Source of the DNA: Chrysaora quinquecirrha
Taxonomy: Eukaryota; Cnidaria; Scyphozoa; Semaeostomeae; Pelagiidae
DNA length: 64,000 bases
Direction of reading: 5' to 3'
Assembly: GCA_014526335.1 (NCBI GenBank)
Contig: JACTAT010000030.1
Span: 704,964 to 768,963 of the forward strand
A model generated the notes under the pieces. It made no database searches. It saw only the letters and a program-made list of their open reading frames with translations, and was not told the DNA's origin. Each line of letters opens with the position of its first letter. Within the stretch, counting starts at the first letter, position 1. This document shows positions 1 to 9,865 of the stretch, in pieces. Made by a program: the position numbers and the translations under genes.

Positions 1-212
1 TGGATACAATATTCGTAAAGTTTTAGTCAAATATTCACTAGTCAAATATTCTTCTTGCGTTTCCTATACTTTAAAAATTCCATATTGCCAAATTCATCTT
101 TTAAATTATATTCAGCAGTGGGAACGACACTGGACCTTCATTGTTGCTGTGGCACTATCTTAGGCCTTAAAAATACTCTTTTCCTTCCTCGATTGAAAAC
201 CTGGCTTAGAAC

Positions 213-1485
213 TTAATATAAGATCAGCGTATTTGGGAAGCCCAGCGTCTGTTGTTGACAGCTAAGAACTGATGGCACGTATAAAGCTTTGGCACGCTGC
301 ATGAAAAAATATGACATGTGGGGAAGGTTTGCACGTACGAAGTTTGGGCACTTTGGTGCGTAACAACTAGCACGCGGCCTCGTTGATAAGCTGGCACGTG
401 TAAAGCTTCCGTACGTTGCACATACCAAAATAAGCCACGTAGCCAAGTTGCAAGTTGGCAGTTCAAAAGCTACATTGCGAAGTTGATACATTGGCAGTGC
501 TAAAGCTAAGGTAAAATGCACGTAACAAAATATGGCACGTAGCCAAGTTGGTACGTAGGCAGTTCAAAAGCTTTGGTATTTTGCACGTTACACTATATGG
601 GCGCAGCCAAGTTGGTACGTTGACAGTTCTAAAGCTTAGGTACGTTGAACGTAAAAAAATTTGGCACATAGCCAAGTTGGTACGTTGGAAATTCTAAAGC
701 TTTGGCATGTTGCACAAAACAAAGTATGGCAAGTAGCCACGTTGGTACGCTTCAGAACTGTCAACGTACCAACTTGGCTACTTGCAATATTTTGTTACGT
801 GCAACATGAAAAAGCTTTAGAAGTGCAAACGTACCAACTTGGCTTCTTGCCATATTTTGTTACGTGCAACATGACAAAGCTTTAGAAGTTCAAACAAACC
901 AACTTGGCTATGTGCCTTTTTGTTGCTTGCAGCATGCCAAAGCTTTAGGACTACCAATATACAACTTATCTACAGGCCATAATTTGTTACATGCAAGATA
1001 CAAAAGCTTTAGAAGTGCAAACGTACCAACTTGACAAAATGCCATATTTTGTTATGTGCAACGTACCAAAGCTGTAGAACTGAAAACATACCAACTTAGC
1101 TACTTGCAATATTTTGCTACGTGCAACATACCAAAACTCAGAATCGCCAACTTACCAACTTGGCAACAAGCCATATTATGTTACATGCTATATTTTGTTA
1201 CATGCAACCTACCAAAGCTTTAGAACTGCCAACAAATCAATTTGGCTACGTGCCATATTTTACTACATGCAACATACAAAATCTTCAGAACTACCAACGT
1301 ACCAACTGGTTACTTGCCATATGTTGTTACTTGCCATATTTTGTTACGTGCAACATACCAAAGCTTAAAACTGCCAACGTGCAAACTTGGCTATGTGCCA
1401 TTTTTTTAGGTGCAACATATCAAAGCTTTTGAACTGCCAACGTACCGACTTGGCTACGTGCCATATTTTGTTACGTGCGACACTT
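213..1485. repeat. Palindromic array of ~65-bp tandem repeats
   Basis: A degenerate unit of about 65 bp, recognisable by TACCAACTTGGCTACGTGCC and CCAAAGCTTTAGAACTGCCA, is repeated across the region. From about 213 to 745 the units read in the reverse orientation (GGCACGTAGCCAAGTTGG); from about 746 to 1485 they read forward. The whole block is therefore a head-to-head palindrome with its centre near 745. Short ORFs on both strands in this block are by-products of the repeat. It resembles a foldback-type element or an inverted satellite; no transposase is seen. Confidence 0.8.
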
Positions 1486-2545
1486 TTCTGGAAAATGGTA
1501 GGCATTTCGAGTAAGAGATTCCTCTGCCCGTGCAACAACTAGCATTAAAGTTATTTTAGGAGATGCTGTGAATCAAATTTTACTTGCAGTCAGCAGCAAG
1601 ATATGTTTAAATAAGAACAGCTACTGTTGCAACAATGGGGACACACACGTTCATTCATAATTTTGTCATGCAACATAATAATTTTTCAGCAGCAGCAACA
1701 AAATGAAAATCGGGATCGCCGATGTCAATCTAATTTTTGTTCCTTGCAACAATAGTTTCACGAGAAAATGTTTCACAACAAAAATTTTAAGCGTGGAGAC
1801 ACACTGAAACAATCACTGGCGTTTCAACACATATGTCTATGTTGCAGTTCGACGGATGCGTGTTTTTAACAAACAGACACTCCCACGGCATGATCTTTTA
1901 CGCGGTAAATACCTATATGGGATTGATTGGCTCACTACTAGGCCTATCAACAAATAAATAATGTAATGTGTCAAGCTTAGCGATAATTTATTTCTATACT
2001 TTATAATTGTCTTAAATAATCCCGCCAAAGCTGTGACATAACTTCTGATTTTATGCCAACAGAAATAGAATGCCGAACAGAAAAATTTGCCCCCAGTTCT
2101 TTGTTACATTCGTTTAAGGCTGTTTTTATCAAAAACGATTTATGTAGCACGTTGATGCAATATGATCATGTAAACAGCGAAGTCAGCTCGGCTCATCGGG
2201 CTGAAAAATTTATGCATATAAATGTCTGAAAAATAATCTCGCCTAACGGAGCTAGCTTCGCTAATCGGGCGGACTCGCCTCTATTCAAACAGGCCAAGTA
2301 AGGCATAAAAGTAGGTCCCGTAAGCTTATACAGTAATTCCGTCACAAAAACAATCTTTTTTCAGTCTCAGTTTCCTCTGCTGGAAACAGGCCATAATTGC
2401 GTAAATTTAATTAGTTCAAAGTCAACATTGAATTTCTAATGCAAACATACAACAGCAAATGGTGAAGTTGCTAACTTGTCTTGCTAACAAAAAAGTCATC
2501 ATTTGTTTATACAAGAAAGACACAATGCAGTAAAACAGCATGATT
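1486..2545. other. No gene recognised
   Basis: AT-rich sequence with no ORF that resembles a known protein and no clear repeat structure. The part next to 2546 would be the 3' untranslated region of the minus-strand COX7A-like gene; I could not identify a convincing poly(A) signal. Confidence 0.5.
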
Positions 2546-4272
2546 TCAATCTGATTTCTTCATTTTACCTAGTGCCATCTGTGAAAGGAAATAACCAGAT
2601 ACTCCCAGTCCAATCAAAGATGATGTCATCAGAGCACGATAAATAACAACATCAGACTTTGTTTTTAGAAAGACAGGGTTACTTCCTTTCTAGAAACAAA
2701 AGAAAACAACATCAACATGCTCGAAGAAAAAAGAAAACAGAATTAAAAAGAAGCAAGTAAACCATTGCATGAAAAACAAATCATACAAAATACAGTACAT
2801 AGATAAGTTACTTAGATTGAACATTGAGTATGATTATATCTAACACAGATTGATAAGAAGGTGCTCTCTAGAAGATAGACTAATCGAAAGAGAGGATTCC
2901 CCTACATGGCAATTAACGTATAAATGAAATAAAGATAATAACTATATTATATAACAATAATAAAAAAGAAAAAGAAAAAACTCCAGATTAGAGCCTTTCA
3001 GTAAGGAATTAACATTTCTCCAAAAAGTATACAGTATTCTCATTAGCATTTATATTTTTTAAGCTTTGATTTTCAGGTGTCCTGCCACTTGAAGATACAA
3101 TATTGCCTGTATGCTGTAAGAGTGACGTGAGCTGTAGGAAGAACATTGAGAGGGAAATGAAAATGAAAAGACATTTTTCAGTGGGTAAACGAGGCTTTGG
3201 TTTTTAGTTGGCCCTAATACTGCTAATAACTAACCGCCCCCCATTCCTACATGGTGGGTGGATTCTGTCTACAGTCAAACACCTAGAATATGTTAAACGC
3301 TCTATAAGATTAAGGATTAAGCAGATTAATGCTAAGTATAACATAATAAGAAAGCGAAAATATTTTTTGCCTTCTTTTGGACTTTGTTAGGAGATTTGTT
3401 TCATTTAGCATACAGAGCATAGGTCTACTCAAAATTACAATCTTTACTAAAAACTAGTTGATTATATGTAAAAATAGAAACTTTATGTGAATAACTTATT
3501 TACTCCATTTATTTAATTTCGCATTAAGTTATGCATTGTGAAAACCTTGTATAAGGATAAGTGTTTAATATATGATGATGATGATGATGATGACCATGAT
3601 GAGCATAGGCAACTTCATAGCTAGAATAACTGTTTTGTGGACTCACTAATACTACGTACCCCCTTCCTATCCATAACGTGATACCTTTATTATAGAAAAA
3701 ACTCCAGCAGCAGGATCATTCTTTAAGAAATCTTAGTTCCTATTACTAAAACTTTGGTAACTATCCTGAGACCATCATTAGAGAATAAAACTTTATTTAC
3801 AATTTTAAAAGTCGAAGGCAAATTTATCAAAGTGCAATGTATTGGCAATAATTTCGAAATCTTCAATGGTAAAGCGTGTCCAAGATATTTTTATACGGGC
3901 ATTCTTATCATGATTTGATTGAATGCTCTTTTACTCGCTCCAGCAATCTCTGTTTACACTCTTCTGTGTACTCTGCAAGGCAATAATATCCAAGGCATGT
4001 AATCCCACAAATGAAATTGCTGCCATCTGCCACACTAGTGGAGCTTTAAGCGGGAAACACGACAAAAGTTTGGTAACTCTGTAATCAATTTTTGAATTCT
4101 CTCATTATCGCTACACCCTCATAAAATATGCATTTGCTTCAAGCTAAAAAAACTAACAGAAAAAATATAAAAAGATATACAAACAAATTACCTGGAAAAA
4201 CTCCTGAAATATTCTGACTCTGTTAGGTCTTTTGAGGTATTGATCTAAGAAATGGTCATTCAGAATTCCCAT
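2546..4272 (-). CDS. Cytochrome c oxidase subunit 7A-like protein, two exons
   Basis: Two minus-strand exons join in phase 0: exon 1 4272-4192 (ATG at 4272, donor CAG|GTAATT) and exon 2 2689-2546 (acceptor TTTCTAG, stop TGA). The product is 74 residues. Its central part has PVFLKTKSDVVIYRALM followed by one hydrophobic helix (about residues 46-66) and a basic end GKMKKSD. This follows the COX7A pattern, in which a P-(L/V)-(Y/F)-LK segment and LYRATM precede a single membrane helix and a lysine-rich tail. Upstream, RVRIFQEFF matches the family's KLFQED region. COX7A is a small nuclear-encoded subunit of respiratory complex IV in the inner mitochondrial membrane. The exons are too short to stand out as ORFs. 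Family assignment is by motif memory only; the splice sites are seen directly. The 1.5-kb intron holds a GAT microsatellite and nothing else recognised. Confidence 0.7.
3571..3601. repeat. GAT trinucleotide microsatellite
   Basis: A short run of GAT/ATG triplets inside the COX7A-like intron. Confidence 0.8.
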
Positions 4273-4954
4273 GATTTTAGAGTACAAGGAACAAAAACTC
4301 TAGAACAGAAATTCAGAAGGTTTGGTATAAAAGATTAAACATCAACAAGACACTAAAGCAATTAAGCCAAACTGACGCAGTTAGCTGTCAACATACTTGG
4401 ATTGAAAACAATGTGCTTTCTGCAATTACAAACTTCTGTAAACCATGTAGTAATCATAAAAATTACAATGAAACTACACTTTTATAAATGTTGTGTAAAG
4501 GTTATTCGAGTTTGTATTATTAAAACAACAGAAGTGGCTGATAGGCATACATCGATCATTCTATACCTCAGTAATTCTGGTCGATATCTGTTTACCCTGT
4601 TTATAATGTATTTCGGATACAACATACTAAATCAACAAGTCCTAAGAAGTACGCTATAACCAGATTATACCTGAATGATACATTATAATGCAAAGTACTC
4701 TTAAGTGCTCTTGTTTTCTGATTTTTCAAGTGCTGTTATTCACCAGCTATTACATGCAACATTAGGCCAAACTTATTTTTGCCTATAGGAGATCTGTCCA
4801 AAATTTCTCATTTGGGTTCATTTCGAAGTACTTTTCTTGCCAATAAAAGTTACTTAGCTTTGTTTTGTCTGTGCTGTAGGCAAGCACCTTTACTAATACA
4901 CATGTGTGGAGCAAACATTTGTTGGCACAGGTGGCTAAATGAAGCCAATATTCT

Positions 4955-5096
4955 GAAATGTTGGGTGAATTTTCTACCCAGAGCAAAATTCAGCCAACAT
5001 CATTTAACATAATGTCATCTCACAGGGTGGACAAACGCTGAAAACATTTTGCCCAACATGAATGTTGGCCAGTGTTGGGGGAAATGTTGGCTATGA
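4955..5096. repeat. Short inverted-repeat sequence with CAACAT/ATGTTGG motifs
   Basis: ATGTTGGGTGAATTTTCTAC is followed by partial complements (TTCAGCCAACAT, GCCCAACATGAATGTTGG). The pattern suggests a degraded MITE. No target duplication was identified. Confidence 0.35.
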
Positions 5097-5437
5097 TTGG
5101 TTCAACCTTAAAACATCCTGTTTCCAATATAGATATTTCGCTGTTGTTGTTGTTCAAGAATGCACATTATATTAGATTTATACCTATACTTATGCTTTAT
5201 ACAATAGGGAGTGTCACTTTTTTAAGAGCATTTGATTTAATTTTTGCTTTGCCTGTATTTTGGTGAAACTTGTATTTAACATTTATTTCTTTGCATCAAA
5301 ATGTTCCACTTCTTCTAAATTTTTTACAGAGCACATTTTTTTTACTTTCCTTAACTTAATCATTTAAAACAGGAGCACAAATATGTCCCTGTATCTATAT
5401 TCACAGTCTGAAATTAGTAGAGGCTCAGTCAGCTTGG

Positions 5438-5795
5438 AGCACTAGACAAAATGGGAGACAGTCACATAAACAGGATACCTTATCCCCATTGACCAGCTGA
5501 GGTAACAAAATCCATTGTTTTCTGCCCCACTTTCAAGAAGTTCATTTTATAAAATCACAGGTCAGGAAAATTTTGGCCACAGATTTCAAAATTGCAAACT
5601 AAATTCACATGCAGAGTACAGAGCCTCTATCTTTGCAGCCATACCATTTTATAGAGAACTTCTTGAAAGTTGGTTGATCGGTGAACTTTGTTTATATATT
5701 TCATTGATATATTTCAATGGTCAATCAGTATACGATACCTCATATTTGGGTGACCGGTGACTGTCTCCCATTTCATATAAATTGTGTCTAGTGCT
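5438..5795. mobile_element. MITE-like element with ~28-bp terminal inverted repeats
   Basis: The left end AGCACTAGACAAAATGGGAG is mirrored by GGGAGACAGTCAC and TGTCTAGTGCT at the right end, with a small insertion in the right arm. Further complementary blocks (AAGAAGTTC / GAACTTCTT) lie inside. No transposase is present, so this is a non-autonomous DNA element. The right end abuts a SINE. Confidence 0.55.
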
Positions 5796-5965
5796 GTGGC
5801 ATCGTGGTGTAATCCAGCTGACTCGTGGTGTCAGAAGCTCAGTGTGGTCAGGGTTCGACCCAGCCACGGTAGCGTCACAGCCAAGGTCGAGGTCTCGATT
5901 AGTTAACCTACTACTGAGATCCTAGCGACTGGCGCTAAAACACCATTTCACCTTCACCTTCACCT
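5791..5965 (+). mobile_element. tRNA-derived SINE, copy 1
   Basis: An A-box-like GTGGTGTAATCC (about 5804-5815) and a perfect B-box GGGTTCGACCC (5851-5861) form a tRNA-like head. A unique body (GAGATCCTAGCGACTGGCGC) and a simple tail of CACCTT repeats follow. A second copy in the opposite orientation lies about 120 bp downstream, which supports a dispersed Pol III-type SINE family. Confidence 0.7.
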
Positions 5966-6084
5966 AGTGTTCCTAGCTGTCAGTCATCAATCTGTCTGAC
6001 AGGCATTCAGAATTTTCATTATAGAACTTGTATTATAACAAAATTATTGTTACCAGAGAACATGATAGCTAATGTTGCTGGATT

Positions 6085-6268
6085 GGTGAAGGTAAAAAGG
6101 TGAAATGGTGTTTTAGTGCCAGTCGCTCTAGGATCTCAGGGTAGTAGGTTAACTAATTGAAACCTTCCCCTGGCTGTGATGCTGCCATGGTTTTGGGCTT
6201 GAAACCCTGACCACACTGAGCTCCTGACACCACGAGTCAGCTGGATTACACCAAGACGCCACGGCACC
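6085..6268 (-). mobile_element. tRNA-derived SINE, copy 2 (inverted)
   Basis: Reverse complement of the 5.8-kb SINE: same head (GTGGTGTCAGGAGCTCAGTG), body (GAGATCCTAGAGCGACTGGC) and CACCTT-like tail, with the B-box degraded to GGTTTCAAGCCC. The two copies form an inverted pair. Confidence 0.7.
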
Positions 6269-7167
6269 TTCAAGCTCAACTGAACCAGTCAACAGCACAT
6301 GACTGAGAAAAAAGATAGAGGAGCTGTGACTATAATGTAACTGAGACCCAGCTGAGACTATATTCGAGCATCGCACAAAATGTGACGAGTGGTGAAAGCT
6401 TTCGAGGAAGATAATGACGGCTGTAGAAGCAGCAACATCCGTTGATTTAGCTGCGTAACTCCTATCCTTAGCCTAAGTCCAGTATCTACTCAGTAAAGGT
6501 ACCTAGGAATCATTCCTTCAGGTTCTCATCACCGGACAGACGGTCCCAAAAATGTATCTAGTTTGTTCCACTTATAAAACATATTTAAAAACAATTTGAC
6601 AAGAATAACTTTAAAAAGAATGAGTAAAGCTAACCTCTTTAATCAGCAATTGTATTGTAGAAGCGTTATCTCAATCAACTTGTACAGTATATTATAACGT
6701 AAGGCCTCTAGACGGATCGTGATTGTCGGTTGGATGTGGATCACAGGAGCGTGAGGAGGCCCAATCGTGTGAGTGATACAACCTTAGACTTATTACTTTC
6801 CTCCCACTCTTTCGGAAACAGCTTCTAACAACTACAACAACATACAGCTGTTAAAATACGAAACATGCAGACACCGCAATCCGTTATCATTGTTATCGTT
6901 ATTATTGTTATAAAAAGTTTCAGCTATCCCGCGGATGAGCAATCCTGGATAAACCAGTGGGGCTCAATTAGATAGCATCGTATTGAATAAGATAGCACGT
7001 ATTGAATAGGATTAGATATAGCATCTCAACTACGATCGCTATTTAAATATGATTAATCCTTTATTGCACTTGTTTAACATATTCTTGCAGGTAGCGGTAT
7101 TTCAACGCTTCTTGTCCTTATTAATGTTGATTTTATACCGATTAAAAGTTGGAAAAGTTTATGTATA
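6269..7167. other. No gene recognised
   Basis: Unique AT-rich sequence. No credible ORF, splice structure or repeat unit was found. Confidence 0.4.
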
Positions 7168-7541
7168 CACCTTTTCATCTGAGAGCCTCATTTTCAAAAA
7201 ATTTTACAATTGTGTTACAGAAGCATTTCGACATCAGATTCGAATTCAACACCTTCGTTTTAGTGTTTGGACAAATTTTTGCGCTTCTAGAAAAGTTATA
7301 AGGGATTGACCGTGAAAAATGACTGAGGGTGTAAAATTTAACCCCGAGCGATTTTTCACTGTCAAATCCTTTATAAATTTTCAAACTTCTCGTCGCTACA
7401 AAATCAACATCATAAGGACCAGAAGCGTAAAAATTTACGTCAACACTAAAATGAAGGTGCTGAATCTGAATCTGGGGTCAAAATTGTCGTGCGAACAAAT
7501 TTTCGTTAATTTTTAAAACGAGGCTCTTAGTTGAAAAGGTG
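7168..7541. mobile_element. TA-flanked MITE, family 1 copy A
   Basis: The ends are inverted repeats: CACCTTTTCATCTGAGAGCC at the left and GGCTCTTAGTTGAAAAGGTG at the right, each bordered by TA. The TA duplication fits Tc1/mariner-type transposition. The interior (CATTTCG...GAATTCAACACCTTC and the mirrored AAGGTGCTGAATCTGAATCT) matches the element at 45193-45581, so this is a repeated family. Confidence 0.75.
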
Positions 7542-7550
7542 TATTGTGAT

Positions 7551-8215
7551 TTGCCACTCCAACAGAGACTCATGTCCTTACAGCTCTGGAACTGGCAAAA
7601 AAGAGTTGCCTCGTTTTCATTTACCGGTATGTGGAAAAGTCGGAATGCTACCGACCAGGGACTCATAAGGCTCTCTTGCCTTTATTCGAGAATTAATTCT
7701 AAGTTTTATTTCAAATTCTGTTGTAAAATTTCATAGCGAATCTAATGATGTTTTCGGCTTATTTCTATCTGTTTTACAAAACTCACAACTTGTCTTTAAG
7801 TCTGCCGACACTTCGGCTCAGGACTCTGATAGGCAGGCCTAAATTCGGTGAAACTAAAATGGGTCGAAAAACAATGTTACTTTGAGCAAAAACTCGATTT
7901 CTTTTACCTTGAAGCCAGAATAAAAGCTTTTCTGACTCCCAAAATATTTTACTGTTACCAGCTTGGCCAAAAAGTCACTGAAATCGGGTCAGTTGGGTCT
8001 TGATTTCGGCCGCAGGAACTTAACATTTTCCAGACCGGTCCGAGCAATCCAGACTACGGCCCCACTTTGGAGTTTCAGGACTTTAAGGCATTTGATTGGT
8101 TCAAAAAACAATACATATTGTTTTTTTGGGCAAATGCTGCAATCTGATTGGGCGCCAATTTTTTGGCGAGGCTTGCCAGTTTTAGAGCTGTAAGGACATA
8201 AGTTTGGCCCGGCAT
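7551..8215. repeat. Inverted-repeat element, possible MITE
   Basis: CTCATGTCCTTACAGCTCTG near the left end is mirrored by AGAGCTGTAAGGACATAAG near 8186-8204. The interior has no coding potential. Exact ends and target duplication could not be fixed. Confidence 0.4.
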
Positions 8216-8503
8216 CAAAACATGATGAAGGTTCTGAAAGCAGATTTTCTTAGAAAGGAAACGCAAAGAATTTCGTTGATAACTATAAGATAGGATACAA
8301 TGTCTTATGTAGCATAATTTTTTGGTTTTTATAGGTGTTTTTCACATAGTTTTCGGCCTAATTTGGTGTGAAATTTTGAAGAAACTGTGACGTCACTTAA
8401 AAAACCTATTGTTTCAACAGCCAATCAAATTGCGAATATGGACAGCGGAGTTTCACGTAGAGGCCCATGCGCCCTGTGGACGAGGTTTGGCGTCCTGTGG
8501 TTC

Positions 8504-8916
8504 GATATTCGACGAATGTTTCTCAGACATTCGCGAATGTTTCCCAGACATTCGACCAAAAGAGTGTATATCTTGTCTGGGCTGTTCTGGGAGGTTTTTG
8601 AGCTGAAAATAATAAAAAAAAACAATGTTGTATGATATTTTGGGCATTTAGAAGCAAAAGAGTAATATTTCAAAGCTTGCGCTTCAGTTATCAACAGTCT
8701 GCCTATGCCAGGCACAGCTACGAGGACTGAAGTACGTTCCTGAACTGATAGCGCCACACCCAGCTTGCCAAGGTAGCAAATAGACAATAATGTTTATAGT
8801 TGTTTCCTACCTTAACTTTTATCTTGAAGTTTCGATCGTTCTTTAGAAAATATAAGTGTATTTTTATACTGTACTTTTCTTGGCTTTGATTTCAAGTTTG
8901 ACACGCGCGGTATCCA
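8504..8916 (+). repeat. Left inverted arm of element A
   Basis: Starts at GATATTCGACGAATGTTT and contains palindromic ACATTCGCGAATGT units, then CTTGCGCTTCAGTTATCAAC and GTTTCCTACCTTAACTTTT. It stops matching the right arm at CAAGTTTGACA. Confidence 0.75.
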
Positions 8917-9865
8917 CGAACAGGAAACCAAGCTGTCCGATTGTTCTCCATTGTTTATGAACAATACCACGCGAATTTGAAGAAATAATCGCGCGGCATA
9001 TTTTATATTGACTCTTGAAGGAAAAAAACTTGCTTCATTCAATAAAACAAATCGACGAATAATCGATAAAAAATCGAGTTCTTCAAAATGCATTCTGTTT
9101 TTGCATATAATGTAGCATTTACAAGTCACATGATATTAGCATATTTAAATACATATCTTTATATTCACTTCTAATACTCTGCTTTTACGTCTTAATCTCA
9201 CAAGGAATTTCGAATTTCTGATACCTTCGTATGTTAAGTATGTATATAAATATTTTAATCACTACACATGCATTTTTTAGTTCTCAAAAATTGTAATTAA
9301 CTCAATCTAGATCTATCCAAATTTGGACTTAAGAATCTGAAACATACCACAACTTAATATGATGTACATACTATGTCCGTACCATACCATACCTCTAGAA
9401 GGTTGATAATGAATTATTTATTTCCAATAGTTATTGTAAGAATCATTAAAATGCATAAATCTAGTGTATTTTTGACTAATTACAAGACATATCAGGAAGG
9501 CATTGAGACTTACGATTACACAGAAATTTCACAACCATAATTGGACATAACATGGAAGCATTGGACAAAAAATTTAAAGTGGGTAAATTTCCGTTTATTC
9601 CCCATCGTTTTGTCGCAATGCATCGCCATAAACGTTCATGCCATCATGGTCAACAATATTACCGTAGCTACATATGTTTTGTTGCCTCCTGAAAGTTGTA
9701 TCCCCGAGTTTGCATAAAGAAGAGTGTCAACAGTTCCTGGAAAGGACCCATTGGATAAACTGTTTCTTGCCAAGGCCAAACCGACGATCTATATGACCTA
9801 TATCATATACATATGGCGTTTCCTGTAGCGTTTCGTAGAATGCTCTGCTTCCCTAGTTCTTGTTG

